Shown here one piece after another: positions 1 to 9,171 of a DNA stretch of 64,000 nucleotides. Origin of the DNA: Paenibacillus jilunlii (GTDB lineage: Bacteria > Bacillota > Bacilli > Paenibacillales > Paenibacillaceae). Where the stretch lies: contig NZ_FNGM01000002.1 in NCBI RefSeq assembly GCF_900102965.1, forward strand, positions 424,082-488,081. Reading direction: 5' to 3'. The translations under genes were made by a program, and so were the position numbers. Every line of letters begins with the position of its first letter. The stretch's first letter is position 1. The notes under the pieces are model-generated. The model was not told the DNA's origin, searched no databases, and saw only the letters and a program-made list of their open reading frames with translations.

Positions 1-43
1 AAAGGCTATTTCGGAAACCTTAAAAATCTGGGCATTGCTCCCC

Positions 44-313
44 TTAGCCGTCGACTAGAATTTCTATCATCATCGCGGAGCCAGCCTTGAACCCACACAC
101 AAACGCAGCTGTCATCTCCATCCCCTGTGCTTGAGAATACAGCTCCAATAAAGACTCCAGCTCCTCAAACTCCCCTGCGGTCAGTTTCTGCTTCCAAACC
201 TCTAGAGATTCGGTAATTTGTCTGTTGATCGGACGATAATTGGGGTCCTTGGAGATAATGTCCTCGTTAGGGAATAAGCTGCCGTGGTATAGGGATTCGA
301 GAATGCTGGGCAT
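44..313 (-). CDS. DUF6809-like hypothetical protein (89 aa)
   Basis: Small, probably cytosolic protein with no signal peptide or membrane segment. It opens with MPSILESLYHG and has a helical, Glu-rich middle and the C-terminal stretch CGFKAGSAMM. This layout resembles the short DUF6809 proteins common in Paenibacillus, whose function is unknown. The ATG has a strong ribosome binding site (AAGGAGG) at good spacing, so the start is secure. It stands alone at the left edge; the next gene on this strand is the Rpn remnant. Family assignment is from memory of the sequence pattern, so moderately sure. Confidence 0.6.
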   Translation of the reverse strand: MPSILESLYHGSLFPNEDIISKDPNYRPINRQITESLEVWKQKLTAGEFEELESLLELYSQAQGMEMTAAFVCGFKAGSAMMIEILVDG

Positions 314-544
314 GGGAAGGCCTCCTTTTTAAGATTCAGGATTGAAATGATATAATTCAGCGTAGCATATTTGCAAAGTGTATGTGGTACGCTTGTGCGT
401 AATCTGCGAGTTCTAAGTTACGATATCAACAGAAAAAGACCTGGATCCATGTAATTACATAGACACAAGCCTTGAACCTATCTTCTTTGGTGCTGTAAAC
501 AAAAACAGAAGTCCGCTGGGGTCACTATAGTGCTGGTTCTTCAA

Positions 545-1024
545 TTAATCAACGAATCGTTTCAACTTTATAGATCTAATCTCTTCTTCACTCAGACCAG
601 TCGCTTTAGCGACAGCCACATAATCCATTCCCATCGCCAGCAAATTCCGTGCGACTTGTAGCTTACCCTCAATAATACCCGCAGACTTCGCCCCTTCAAT
701 CATAGAGGCTTCATCATGCAAGTACTTCTGTCTGGCCTCATACAACCGTCTGGCATCCGAATCCTGACTCAAATATTGCAGGGTATCCATCGCTTTTTCC
801 AAACCCGGTTTATTCATCTTCAGCACCTCCCAATGTGATGTATCGGCACCTTTCAGAAACAACAGCCCATTGATCAATCCGCCCCCAGATGGAACACTGT
901 GTTCATCCAGTTTCGGTAACTCCAAGAAATGCACCTCTATGTCGTCAATCAAGGATATCCCGGTCCGGTCTTCCCGCAGATGAAACACGTTATGGTACTG
1001 ATCGTTCTTCAGAAATCCTTTATT
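545..1024 (-). pseudogene. Rpn/PD-(D/E)XK nuclease-transposase family, C-terminal remnant
   Basis: The frame reads QYHNVFHLRED, then a segment with VHFLELPKL, then a C-terminal helix-turn region (ARNLLAMGMDYVAVAKATGL). This is the middle and C-terminal part of Rpn-type recombination-promoting nucleases, which are normally about 300 aa. The N-terminal catalytic half is missing: upstream of about position 1020 the sequence jumps to what looks like the original 5' flank (1030-1065), implying an internal deletion. The same 5' flank precedes an N-terminal Rpn fragment at 46.2 kb, so the two remnants are complementary pieces of related genes. Certainly not a full gene; an ATG at 988 could still allow a 147-aa product. 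Confidence 0.7.
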
Positions 1025-1117
1025 AGTATATCATTTTCCAAGGGTCCTGAACCTTGCGAGGATGCGAAAAACCAACAAGCTTTTAACCACATATATAGTC
1101 CAAAGCAGCCGCTAACA

Positions 1118-1144
1118 TAAAAAAAGACACCGATTAAGGTGTCT
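1118..1144 (-). terminator. ssrA-type terminator, downstream of pectate lyase
   Basis: Hairpin AGACACC/GGTGTCT followed on the minus strand by a T run. It is nearly identical to the ssrA terminator at 46.63 kb, and the sequence from 1068 to 1144 also matches 46585-46652. It now lies just past the pectate lyase stop codon and probably serves it. Confidence 0.75.
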
Positions 1145-1165
1145 TCACGGTTACTCCAACACTCT

Positions 1166-3316
1166 CTAATCCAACTCCATATAATACAAATTCGCAGTAC
1201 TATCCTTTGTAATGGTATGCGCGCCCGCAGCAAGGGAGACAGTGGCAATACCATTCGTTATGGGATAACTTGTTCCATCTACCTTGATTTTGGTTCCTTC
1301 TGAGTTGAACACAAGGGTTAGGGTTGCAGCTTTGGCAGCGGTGAACTGAATGCTGGTTGCGCTCTCGATTTTCAGACATTGGGTTAGGGTCAGACCGTTA
1401 TATACCACAGTCCCCTTAGTCGTTGAGAGATTCCCTTGGATATTGAAGAAGCTGCTTGTTGTCCCGTCTGTGGTAAAGTTATGAACAGTTGCACCCGCTG
1501 TCGGCACCGGGGTTTCCGTTGGCACTGGAGTTGCCGTTGGCGCAGAAGTCGCTGTTGGCATAGGTGTTGCCGTTGGCGCAGATGTCGCTGTTGGCGTAGG
1601 TGTTGCTGTCGGAGTCGGGCTCGTCGGGTTTGAATCGCCTCCTACAGATACAAGCCCCGATGTGTAGCTTCTGATCGCGGACATCAGCGCGGGATTAAGC
1701 GCATACGACGCGTCATCCACGGAATCATTAAATGCCCAAGTGAAGTCTCCGCCATTCAAGCGTCCGGCTTCTGCCGTAACAATCTGTTCAACAGCGCTTA
1801 CGCTATCGATGTCAGATGCGCTTACACCTGTATCGACGCGCGCATCGAAGTTGTTATAAGCTGTTCCACCGACTAGAGCTTTGTATGAGCTTGGGACGGT
1901 TTCACTTCTCGATGAGGCTAAGTATGCATCAAATGAGGTTGCATTAGCCGGAGCTGTTCCGGCATTGGAGTTGGCGTAAATAAGACTTGCCGCATCCACA
2001 ACAGTATTGTTGTAGGCTTTAATCATACCTCCGTTTTCGCCTGAGAACGTACCCTCCTCCCCTAGAATATCAGTACCTTGTAAGGAAATCATCATTGGAT
2101 ATTTTGCATGTCTGAAAACATTGGACTCTACAAAAGCTGAAGCTCCTGTGGTAACCCCGACACCATATTTGGAGACTCCATCATAAAAGTTATTATATAC
2201 ATGAACAGAGGCCACTCTGATACGCGGATGACGGGAGTCTGAATGATCAAACCAGTTATGGTGTAAGGTGACAAAAAACTCTGCCGACTCGCTTAAACCG
2301 ACTAGAGAAGCTTTTCCGGAATCCCAGTAGTGGTTGTACGAGATTGTAATGTACGTTGATCCTTTTTTAAGGTCGGTGGAACCATCACCTTTGGCTTGGT
2401 CCGCATCGCTTCCTGCAGATCCATAGAAAATATCATTATTATGCACCCATACATTAACATTGCCCGTATCCATTGAAATGCCATCGTCAGGGAATAACAT
2501 CACCCCCAGGTTTCTTACTTCCACATTACCAACATATCTAAGCAGCATTCCCCAACCATAGGCGTAAGCATCGTCCCCGATCCCTTCGATCGTAATATTC
2601 ATTTCCGAATAATTATTTTTACCTTTGACTTCAAGATATCCACCGCTGTTAAGTTGTCCACTCAGGTCAGCAGCTGTAACCTTTCCGATCATTCGGATGG
2701 CAAGTGGCGTTGTATCATAGCCTTTTTGTCTCAGTGTCAAAATCCCCCCAAGACCAACACCCGTTTGTACAGCGCCTGAGCTGTTGATTTTTACAGGAAG
2801 CGTAACGGTCTGTGCATTCTGTGAGGTGATATACAGCACTTGCGCACCATTCTTCAAGGTTCCATTCTCATTATAAGCACCTGAACCCGTGCCATAGGGT
2901 GAGTTTGCCGAAAAAGCAAATCCAGACCGGTCATATGACGTTACAGACAGCGTACCTGAGACAGCACTTGCTGTTGAACCGCCTGACAGTGTTGCTTCAA
3001 TCTTCATTACATAGGCTCCAGCTGCAAGTCCTACAGCATCAGCTCTCCAATAGGAAGTGTATTTTCGGATCAATTCATTATTAATTTGTTGATACCCAGA
3101 ATCTGCTGCACTTGCAGCTTTAATATATACGTTATACCCCGTTGCATTGCTAACAGGCGACCATTCCACATAGGCCGTTTCATTCCCGGCTCCACTGCCC
3201 GTTATCGTAAGACCCTCAGCGTGTACTACCGTACTTGACCATCCACCAGCGATTAAAGATAGTGCCAGCGAAAATAACAAAACTATGCTGGATACCTTTG
3301 CAGCTCTTTTTTTCAC
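1166..3316 (-). CDS. Secreted pectate lyase (PL1 family) with C-terminal accessory domain
   Basis: Extracellular enzyme that would cleave polygalacturonate (pectin backbone) by beta-elimination. A signal peptide occupies about residues 1-34 (KKRAAKVSS, hydrophobic core, VVHAEG). Next come a fibronectin-like segment (about 35-130) and the parallel beta-helix catalytic domain. That domain shows the PL1 hallmarks: WVHNNDIF, a DGSTDLKKGS calcium-type stretch, TISYNHYWDSGKASLVG, LHHNWFDHSDSRHPRIR and HVYNNFYDG. A Pro/Thr/Ala repeat linker (PTPTAT, PTATSA units) joins a C-terminal domain of about 110 residues. GTG is chosen as start because GGGAGG sits directly upstream; the reading frame stays open to a TTG at 3331. 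A near-consensus cre sequence lies 40-50 bases upstream of the start, suggesting catabolite repression. Confidence 0.88.
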   Translation of the reverse strand: MKKRAAKVSSIVLLFSLALSLIAGGWSSTVVHAEGLTITGSGAGNETAYVEWSPVSNATGYNVYIKAASAADSGYQQINNELIRKYTSYWRADAVGLAAGAYVMKIEATLSGGSTASAVSGTLSVTSYDRSGFAFSANSPYGTGSGAYNENGTLKNGAQVLYITSQNAQTVTLPVKINSSGAVQTGVGLGGILTLRQKGYDTTPLAIRMIGKVTAADLSGQLNSGGYLEVKGKNNYSEMNITIEGIGDDAYAYGWGMLLRYVGNVEVRNLGVMLFPDDGISMDTGNVNVWVHNNDIFYGSAGSDADQAKGDGSTDLKKGSTYITISYNHYWDSGKASLVGLSESAEFFVTLHHNWFDHSDSRHPRIRVASVHVYNNFYDGVSKYGVGVTTGASAFVESNVFRHAKYPMMISLQGTDILGEEGTFSGENGGMIKAYNNTVVDAASLIYANSNAGTAPANATSFDAYLASSRSETVPSSYKALVGGTAYNNFDARVDTGVSASDIDSVSAVEQIVTAEAGRLNGGDFTWAFNDSVDDASYALNPALMSAIRSYTSGLVSVGGDSNPTSPTPTATPTPTATSAPTATPMPTATSAPTATPVPTETPVPTAGATVHNFTTDGTTSSFFNIQGNLSTTKGTVVYNGLTLTQCLKIESATSIQFTAAKAATLTLVFNSEGTKIKVDGTSYPITNGIATVSLAAGAHTITKDSTANLYYMELD

Positions 3317-3354
3317 TTTGTTCCCTCCCAATGTGAATTTGTTGCAGACGCCAA

Positions 3355-3368
3355 TGAAACCGTTCGCA
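3355..3368 (-). promoter_or_regulatory. Candidate cre (CcpA) site upstream of pectate lyase
   Basis: TGAAACCGTTCGCA matches the consensus TGWAANCGNTNWCA at 13 of 14 positions and lies in the leader of the lyase gene. A weaker match (TGAAAGCGGTTCCG, 12 of 14) is at 3602-3615. CcpA control fits a pectinolytic gene, but this is a sequence match only. Confidence 0.45.
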
Positions 3369-3777
3369 AATAGTTGTAAAGCTCCTTTATCCTCCTCCTT
3401 CTCACAGCGTCTTGTCTTTCATTCCAGCTGGTCTGGACCGTTGAGCTGAGGTTTGCCGATTTCTCAAATTCAGCTGCTCGATATTACAGGGGCTTGGGCG
3501 AAAGCCTCTCTATGTATGGAAGGAGGTAGTTCCTTTAGCCACTGTATTCTTTGAAAAAGGTACAAATATTTGAAACTCTAACGTCCACAGCATATCAAGC
3601 GTGAAAGCGGTTCCGAAACAATCATTTGCTCATATTAGAGCGCATCCTGCAGTATTCTGGGTTAATGATTATAGAGCAGTGAGATGATACATCGTAGGTC
3701 CACGGCATATCTTCGCTGAAGAACGACTGGGTAGTAGGGTACGGAGGCTTGGCTGGGGACGTGCAAAACAAAAAAAA

Positions 3778-3868
3778 GCACCCCTCAAGGTGTCTTCTAC
3801 TTTACTATATATCGAGCCGAGTGGAATCGAGCTCTGTCCAAAGATAACGGCACATAAGTTTCTACGAG
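3778..3868 (-). pseudogene. Degenerate ssrA 3'-end fragment with terminator (copy D)
   Basis: Positions 3813-3868 match the last 55 or so bases of the intact tmRNA gene with several substitutions; the shared core is GATAACGGCACATAAG followed by TTTCTACGAG. The T-arm is broken (GTGGAATCGAGCTC replaces GGGGAGTCGAACCC). The adjoining hairpin 3778-3796 is a damaged version of the ssrA terminator. The 665-base gap 3317-3981 holds only this remnant, the cre candidates and the stalk-gene terminator. Confidence 0.75.
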
Positions 3869-3899
3869 CCCAGTTTTGCTGCCCACGCCTCTCCTAATG

Positions 3900-3952
3900 A
3901 AAAAAAGGGGGTGTCCCTAAGCCGTTCTATGGCTTTTGGGGAACCCCACCTC
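3900..3952 (-). terminator. Terminator of the stalk-domain gene
   Basis: Long hairpin (GTGGGGTTCCCC, GCC, loop, GGC, then GGGACACCCC) followed by a T run on the minus strand, 30 bases after the stop codon of the gene ending at 3982. Confidence 0.7.
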
Positions 3953-3981
3953 TGAATAAGTGTAAATACATTGGCCCTTAC

Positions 3982-4956
3982 TTACTGAAGATTAAAGTAA
4001 AAGAAAGAGTTATCATAGTCGTCCTTGTTATTAAGCTGAATGGTTAGGTAGTTTGTCGAACCCTTAGTTACAGGTACAATTACAAGGCCTTCTGCAGTGT
4101 AGTTGTAAGTTTGACCCGATAAAAGTTTTTTACCATCCGTTGCCTGATCGAGAGCATCATCCAGGGAACCAGTGAAACCATAATCTGTTACCCCAATAAT
4201 ACTGTTTCCGTCTGAAGTTTTCGAACCCCAAAGCTCTGGTATTAAGGCAACCGAAACGTAAGTGTTTTCGTGGTTATCATCTGAGATGAGCTTACCGTTC
4301 TTCAGAACGATTTTTACCTTCGCCAATTTGTATTCAATCAAGGAGTTTGCTTCTGGTTCTCTGAAACCAAGGGCTGCAATTTCACTTCTTGTGACTGACT
4401 TTACCGAGGTTACTGAAACCGTATAGTTCCCGGTGTACGCAAGACCGTCATAACTGTAGGGATCATCAAATGAAACAGACTTGCCAACTGGAATTGCAGA
4501 ACCAAAGGTTTTACCATTGCTAGTCGATGGTGTTGATGGAGTTGATGGAGTTGCCGGTGCAGATGTGGCTGCTGGAGCCGATGTCGCTGCCGGTGCAGAT
4601 GTCGCTGCTGGTGCAGATGCCGTAACATCATTGTAAGGAACACCACTATCACCTGAACTATTAATAGTAATAGTTGAAGAATTTGCATCAAAATCAACTT
4701 CTGCTCCAAGGGCTTCTGAAACTGCTCTTAAGGGAACATATGTAGATCCGCTATATACCAAAGCGGATAAGTTATTACCAGACTGATCTTTTGGAGTCCA
4801 CTTTGAACCATCAAGAACAAACTTTATGTTGTGGTTTAACTTCGCTTTAATCGCTTCAATACCAGTTCCTGCAAATGCCCCTACTGAGCCAAACAGCAGA
4901 CTTGAAACTACAATTGTTGAAACAAAAACAGATTTCCTCATTTTAACCATCTTCAT
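3982..4956 (-). CDS. Secreted stalk-domain (copper amine oxidase N-like) protein
   Basis: Exported protein of unknown role. An N-terminal signal peptide (KMRKSVFVSTIVVSSLLFGSVGAFA) is followed by a stalk/copper-amine-oxidase-N-like domain (about residues 40-105: FVLDGSKW, VYSGSTYVPLRAVSEALGAEVDFDA). Next is a low-complexity linker built from APAATS units and PSTPST, then a beta-rich C-terminal domain of about 170 residues that I do not recognise. Such proteins are numerous in Paenibacillus and are thought to act at the cell surface. ATG at 4956 is preferred over the TTG two codons upstream, because GGGGGATTTTGAGG gives it proper spacing. Confidence 0.72.
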   Translation of the reverse strand: MKMVKMRKSVFVSTIVVSSLLFGSVGAFAGTGIEAIKAKLNHNIKFVLDGSKWTPKDQSGNNLSALVYSGSTYVPLRAVSEALGAEVDFDANSSTITINSSGDSGVPYNDVTASAPAATSAPAATSAPAATSAPATPSTPSTPSTSNGKTFGSAIPVGKSVSFDDPYSYDGLAYTGNYTVSVTSVKSVTRSEIAALGFREPEANSLIEYKLAKVKIVLKNGKLISDDNHENTYVSVALIPELWGSKTSDGNSIIGVTDYGFTGSLDDALDQATDGKKLLSGQTYNYTAEGLVIVPVTKGSTNYLTIQLNNKDDYDNSFFYFNLQ

Positions 4957-5288
4957 CCTCAAAATCCCCCTACAAATTTATTTGATGTTGCATGCACTAC
5001 CATACTCCTACAATATCTTTCTCTTATTTCGCTCAACAGACTTTAGAATGTGACAAAATGTCTGCATGAAAAATAGAACTTGATTTACATTATTTTACAC
5101 GGTATAATTAATAATTATATAACTTCATCAGTAAATCTGTCTATTATGTATATCACTGATTATTATAGTCTGAGCCTTACGTTCAGCCTGTCCTCTTAGA
5201 CACCTTGTCTTAAGGTAATAGCTAATGTCTACTGCCTTCACCATTCGGTATTTCAACCCTAAAGATAGCACCCGTACTGGGTGCACAC

Positions 5289-5317
5289 AAAAAAGCGGCC
5301 ATTACAGGCCGCTTTTT
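5289..5317 (-). terminator. Terminator downstream of tet-like gene
   Basis: GCGGCC/GGCCGC hairpin with A and T runs on both sides, so it could work in either direction. It lies just past the stop of the efflux gene. The rest of the 390-base gap 4957-5348 shows an AT-rich promoter-like stretch but no gene. Confidence 0.8.
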
Positions 5318-5348
5318 CGATACTAGATATGGATACAAATTCACTAAT

Positions 5349-6734
5349 CTACCGTTTAGACCCCAGCACAGATGAATCCTGATTTCGACCGTAAGCTACT
5401 GAGAATATGATTCCACCAAGAATCACAGCCGTGATAAACACCAGCATCAAATTACTATATAGAAATGCGGCAGTGTCAGTTACAGTCGGGAGGAGCGGGA
5501 ATTTCAGCCAAGACATCGTCAACAAACCTCCTGCATAGCTAACCCCGATCCCTTCAGCTAAGAAGCAGGCGAAGTTCAGAAAACTCATACCGGAGCCTGA
5601 TTCATCGGAACTCAGCGCTTCCGCAACACTGGTGGACACGACGGTTTTTACAAACGAAAGCCCGCCAAATGTCAGAACCATTGTTATAGAAATAAGCCAT
5701 GGCGTCCGGTCGGCAAACAACGAAATGCTCAGGAAACTTGCGATAATCATTAACAACCCTACTAGCATCGTGAAAAAACATCCCCGCTTATCGACCAGTA
5801 TGCCACTAAGGAATCCGAACAATAACACGCTGATGGTCCCGGGAAAGAGAACGGCGCTTCCAATGAGACTTGTCGGCATATGGTACACATCTTTCATCAT
5901 GTAAGGGACCGTTGAAATATAACCAGCCACCGTTCCTAACAATACGCCTCCCGAAAGCACCCCAGCCAAAAACTTTTTCCGTCTAAACAAGGAGGGTTCG
6001 ATGAAAGGTTGCTTCGCACGCCGAATACGCTGCAGGAATCCGAAGAAACACAGAACGCTTATAGCGAGGTATCCCCACTGGTACACGGATGTGAATAGCA
6101 TGAACATTAAAATTCCGATGGATAGCAAACTAGCTCCCAGAACATCAAACTTCCCTTTGTTCGAAGGTTCATCTGGCAGCACATGAAGAAAAAATGGAAG
6201 TGTGAGCAGTGTCATCATCGGTAGTATAAATAAGTAAGACCAATGGATATAATCAGAAATGACCCCTCCAACCGCAGGTCCGATTCCTTCACTAAAGGCT
6301 ACCATGGAGCCAATCATCCCAAACGCTTTTCCTTTATTTTTCGGCTCGATATAGCGGGCTACAAAAACCATGATCAGCGCTGGAACCGCCGATGCTCCTG
6401 CTCCTTGAACAAAGCGTGCAATTAATACGACAAGAAACCACTTATGAAATACCATACCGGTCAAAGATCCCGCAAAGTATGTTAACAGGCCGGACAAAAG
6501 CAGTTTTTTGGTACCGTACAAATCCGAGATTTTCCCATACAAAGCCGATCCTACAGCAAATGAGATCATAAAGCTTGTATTTACCCAATTCGCCGCTGAA
6601 GGTCTAATGCCAAATTGTCTGGCGATATCCGGCAAAGAAACATTAAATACTGTCTCGTTGAACACGCTGAAAAAAGCAAGGATGCTAAGCCAAACCATCG
6701 ATTTCGAAACGCCGCTTGAATTTAATTTTGTCAC
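5349..6734 (-). CDS. Tet(L)/Tet(K)-like MFS efflux transporter
   Basis: Inner-membrane drug:proton antiporter of the 14-helix DHA2 type, about 461 aa (Tet(L) is 458). The resemblance to Tet(L) extends over the whole length: SFFSVFNE..NVSLPDIA near the N-terminus, NWVNTSFM, GKISDLYGTKKLLL, ARFVQGAGASAVPALIMV, GKAFGMIGSMVA.EGIGPAVGG, HWSYLFILPM, TVAGYISTVPYMMKDV and FPGTISVLLFG. The start is placed at a GTG with GAGGGGG eight bases upstream; the frame continues to a TTG at 6758 that has no ribosome site. A short leader ORF precedes it. Whether tetracycline is the actual substrate is inferred from similarity only. Confidence 0.82.
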   Translation of the reverse strand: MTKLNSSGVSKSMVWLSILAFFSVFNETVFNVSLPDIARQFGIRPSAANWVNTSFMISFAVGSALYGKISDLYGTKKLLLSGLLTYFAGSLTGMVFHKWFLVVLIARFVQGAGASAVPALIMVFVARYIEPKNKGKAFGMIGSMVAFSEGIGPAVGGVISDYIHWSYLFILPMMTLLTLPFFLHVLPDEPSNKGKFDVLGASLLSIGILMFMLFTSVYQWGYLAISVLCFFGFLQRIRRAKQPFIEPSLFRRKKFLAGVLSGGVLLGTVAGYISTVPYMMKDVYHMPTSLIGSAVLFPGTISVLLFGFLSGILVDKRGCFFTMLVGLLMIIASFLSISLFADRTPWLISITMVLTFGGLSFVKTVVSTSVAEALSSDESGSGMSFLNFACFLAEGIGVSYAGGLLTMSWLKFPLLPTVTDTAAFLYSNLMLVFITAVILGGIIFSVAYGRNQDSSVLGSKR

Positions 6735-6799
6735 CTGGGGTTCCCCCTCTAGAATCAAGGGAAATCGCGCAGTTTACAGGGCCAATGATGCGGGTTCCC

Positions 6800-6835
6800 C
6801 TAACTTTTGTGCCCTCTTTTGCTTATATACCTCAT
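6800..6835 (-). CDS. Leader peptide MRYISKRGHKS upstream of tet-like gene
   Basis: An 11-codon frame (ATG at 6835, TAG at 6800) with a strong ribosome site, AAAGGGAGG, seven bases before the ATG. It lies about 65 bases upstream of the efflux gene. The interval holds G/C runs able to pair with the efflux gene's own ribosome site (GGGGAACCC after the leader stop; GAGGGGGAACCCC before the GTG). This arrangement matches translational-attenuation leaders of tet(K)/tet(L)-type genes. Function is inferred; the peptide does not match a leader I know. Confidence 0.55.
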   Translation of the reverse strand: MRYISKRGHKS

Positions 6836-7117
6836 GGTGATGCCTCCCTTTCATAATTTCCTGCAGTGTAGCATGTATAACCATTTTCGAATAGATAAAA
6901 AACAATTAAAACATTATCCAACTGATGGGAACGGTAAGGTAATGCTAACGCTAATCTAATCATTTATGGGGAATCTCCGTCACAACCTCCGGTTAATTCC
7001 CTTATTTGCAGTGACAGAATTGGAAACCTCTATTCATTCATAAAAAATCCATTAAACCGGACAGATGAACAATCCTTTCCCTACCTCAGGAATAAAATAC
7101 CATATCAACAAAAAGGG

Positions 7118-7528
7118 GTGAGGGATATCACAACGTTTAGGGCTTTCTTGAGAGGAAGAAGCGAGGTGCCTCCTGTAAGGACAGTTTCTACAGGAAATAT
7201 TGTTTTTCAACTTAACCGTGCGGGTGATAAAATATTGTTCAGACTCGTTATCCGAAATATAAACCGGGTAACACAAGCTCATATTCATCTTGGGCGAAGA
7301 GGTGAAAACGGTCCTGTAGTCGCCTTTCTATTCGGTCCGTCGAAATTTGGGATTTCTGTAAGACAGGGAGTTATTCGAGGAACGCTGACCCGCAATGATT
7401 TAGTCGGCCCTCTAAATGGAAAGACGATCCGCGATCTGGTCCGTGAGTTTGAAAGAGGCAATGCTTATGTGAATGTCCACACCATACAAAATCCAAATGG
7501 AGAAATCCGCGGCCAGGTTTTTTCGTAA
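7118..7528 (+). CDS. CHRD domain protein
   Basis: 136-residue protein made of a single CHRD domain: RGRSEVPPVRTVSTGN, then ILFRLVIRNINRVTQAHIH, GENGPVVAFLF, GVIRGTLT, and the closing NVHTIQNPNGEIRGQV. CHRD domains occur in chordin and in many bacterial proteins of unknown function; the buried His and the ending G.IRGQ are typical. There is no clear signal peptide. The only in-frame start is a GTG placed directly against a GGGG tract, so the true start is uncertain. A good terminator follows at 7607. The 383-base gap between this gene and the divergent efflux gene contains the efflux leader and promoter regions only. Confidence 0.75.
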   Translation: MRDITTFRAFLRGRSEVPPVRTVSTGNIVFQLNRAGDKILFRLVIRNINRVTQAHIHLGRRGENGPVVAFLFGPSKFGISVRQGVIRGTLTRNDLVGPLNGKTIRDLVREFERGNAYVNVHTIQNPNGEIRGQVFS

Positions 7529-7606
7529 ATCGTACATGACTAATAACGTAACGCAGAAAGTGCCTTTACGCAGGTTGCAAAACCAACCCGCTCTCCACAT
7601 GCAGAT

Positions 7607-7639
7607 GAGCACCGATCCAGTGGATTGATGCTCTTTTTT
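7607..7639 (+). terminator. Terminator of CHRD gene
   Basis: Imperfect hairpin beginning GAGCACCGATCC and closing GGATTGATGCTC, followed by TTTTTT on the plus strand, 80 bases after the CHRD stop. Confidence 0.75.
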
Positions 7640-7641
7640 GG

Positions 7642-7672
7642 TATGGAGCCGTAGGGTGGACATGCAGAGCCA
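7642..7672. repeat. 31-bp dispersed repeat, left copy
   Basis: This sequence (tatggagccg, then gtggacatgcagagcca after a variable core) recurs at 24057-24087 in the same orientation with three mismatches. Its first ten bases also equal the 3' end of ssrA. Role unknown. Confidence 0.5.
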
Positions 7673-7683
7673 AAACTGAAATG

Positions 7684-8427
7684 TCATATCTCTAAGTTCA
7701 GTTTTGTCCTCAGTATCCATATAAGCTCCTTTGCAGACTCAATGGCTTGTTCCAATGAATAGACTAACCGATCTGTCACTGAAATAATATCTTCATGCTC
7801 CTCTGGTGTGTCGAGCACTTTCTTAATATTAAGATTAGTCCACCTCATGTTCTCTGCCTGATTCATCAACCGGAGAATTGCACTTATCGAATAATGTGCC
7901 GTCCTTAAGGTCCGAATCATTTTCAACCGTCTTATTTCATTTTCTGTATATGCCCGGGACCCATCGGTATGTCTATGGACCGTTATTAACCCATTGCGTT
8001 CCCAATTTCGAATAACTTCAGTTGAGAGGTCCAGAATCAGAGCAGCCTCTTTGCGTGTATAAGTTCGAGCTGGTGTAGATTTTATTCCGCACACCCACTG
8101 CTCCGACAGTTCAATAGCTTCTAGCGCCCGGTCATATTCTTTTTCCAGATGGGACAAATAGGCCTGTGCATATTCTAGTGCTTGAGTAAAATCGGCTTTG
8201 CCGCTAGCTTCAACTATGGCTCTAGCCTTTGCCCGAATGAGTCCTTGAACAATTTCACAACGAAAAGCGGTTCTAGCTATTTTTAGTTGAAATAAATGCA
8301 AGTCGGAATACATGCGGTAGCCATTCACACCTCTCGGAACAGCTGAGATATATCCCCATTCTTCATAAATCCGCACAGTGTTGGGATGTACCCCAACCAT
8401 TGCTGCAATTTCTTTGGTCCGGTACAT
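7684..8427 (-). CDS. MerR-family regulator with two HTH domains
   Basis: Transcription regulator with two MerR-type winged-helix segments in one chain. The first is at residues 1-60 (YRTKEIAAMVGVHPNTVRIYEEWGYI..V.RGVNGYRMY) and the second at about 120-185 (YTRKEAALILDLSTEVIRNWERNGLI..HRHTDGSRAY..NEIRRLKMI), separated by a helical segment. A C-terminal helix rich in Glu/Leu follows. It is the last gene of a three-gene unit with an ABC-2 exporter and probably controls it in response to an exported compound. The ATG is ten bases past the permease stop. Duplicated MerR HTH domains are less usual than the single-domain form. Confidence 0.8.
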   Translation of the reverse strand: MYRTKEIAAMVGVHPNTVRIYEEWGYISAVPRGVNGYRMYSDLHLFQLKIARTAFRCEIVQGLIRAKARAIVEASGKADFTQALEYAQAYLSHLEKEYDRALEAIELSEQWVCGIKSTPARTYTRKEAALILDLSTEVIRNWERNGLITVHRHTDGSRAYTENEIRRLKMIRTLRTAHYSISAILRLMNQAENMRWTNLNIKKVLDTPEEHEDIISVTDRLVYSLEQAIESAKELIWILRTKLNLEI

Positions 8428-8436
8428 CACTCAACC

Positions 8437-9171
8437 CTACTTCCACTTAAAAAATTTGAATGCCCCAATCAGGCTGACCCCAGTAACAATGCCCAATATC
8501 AAAAACGGCACCGTCATCCCCTCTGTTTCTCTACCTGTACTTACCAGCTTTAATAAATGAATCCCATGTGACAAGGGTAAGATATCCATGATCCATTGAA
8601 CGAAGCGTGGCATCACTTCATATGGAATGGTCGCACCTGAGAACAACAACATCGTAAAGTACGCAATAGAACTCCACATATTAGCTGCCTTTTGATCAGG
8701 TACGACACTGCCAATAAAAGTGCCAATACTGTACATGGCTAAGACAACAAAGGCATATACGCTCAAAAATATAAACCAGGAGCCTGCTATTTGATAATCA
8801 AACAATAAATAATACACGAGAGTAACACCCATAAATGAAACAAGGGCAGAGGAAAGCTGAATTATACCTTGGGCGAATAAAATCTGTAAAGGTGATACCG
8901 GCGTCACCTGGAATCGTTTCAGAATGCCCCGGTGCCGGTAATCAGCAATGGTTAATGGCAGACCCATTACACCCGTTGCAAGCACACCAATCGTTATAAC
9001 GGCTGCGTAAGATAATTCAAAATCAGATGAACCAGCCGAAGCATCTCTACTAAGCACATAACCAAACAAGGCCGCCAAAATGACCGGAAAGCATATACCG
9101 AAAATTAGAATATCAATGCCTTTCCATACCAGCTTACCTTCTATTTTCAGGAGCGTAAACATTGTACTCAT
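8437..9171 (-). CDS. ABC-2 type exporter permease
   Basis: Integral membrane subunit, 244 aa with six predicted helices, of the drug/antibiotic exporter type. Recognisable parts are FPVILAALFGYVLS, a conserved loop IADYRHRGILKRFQVTPVSP, and the ABC-2 segment with PYEVMP..VQWIMDILPLSHGIHLLK. Its ATG overlaps the stop of the upstream ATPase gene (ATGA), so the two are translationally coupled and form one transporter. Substrate unknown. Confidence 0.85.
   Translation of the reverse strand: MSTMFTLLKIEGKLVWKGIDILIFGICFPVILAALFGYVLSRDASAGSSDFELSYAAVITIGVLATGVMGLPLTIADYRHRGILKRFQVTPVSPLQILFAQGIIQLSSALVSFMGVTLVYYLLFDYQIAGSWFIFLSVYAFVVLAMYSIGTFIGSVVPDQKAANMWSSIAYFTMLLFSGATIPYEVMPRFVQWIMDILPLSHGIHLLKLVSTGRETEGMTVPFLILGIVTGVSLIGAFKFFKWK

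Noticed and set aside
7412..7720. Minus-strand frame with FWLCMSTLRLH, similar to one at 23902-24090
   Set aside because: The similarity is only the 31-bp DNA repeat read in frame; no sign of a gene.
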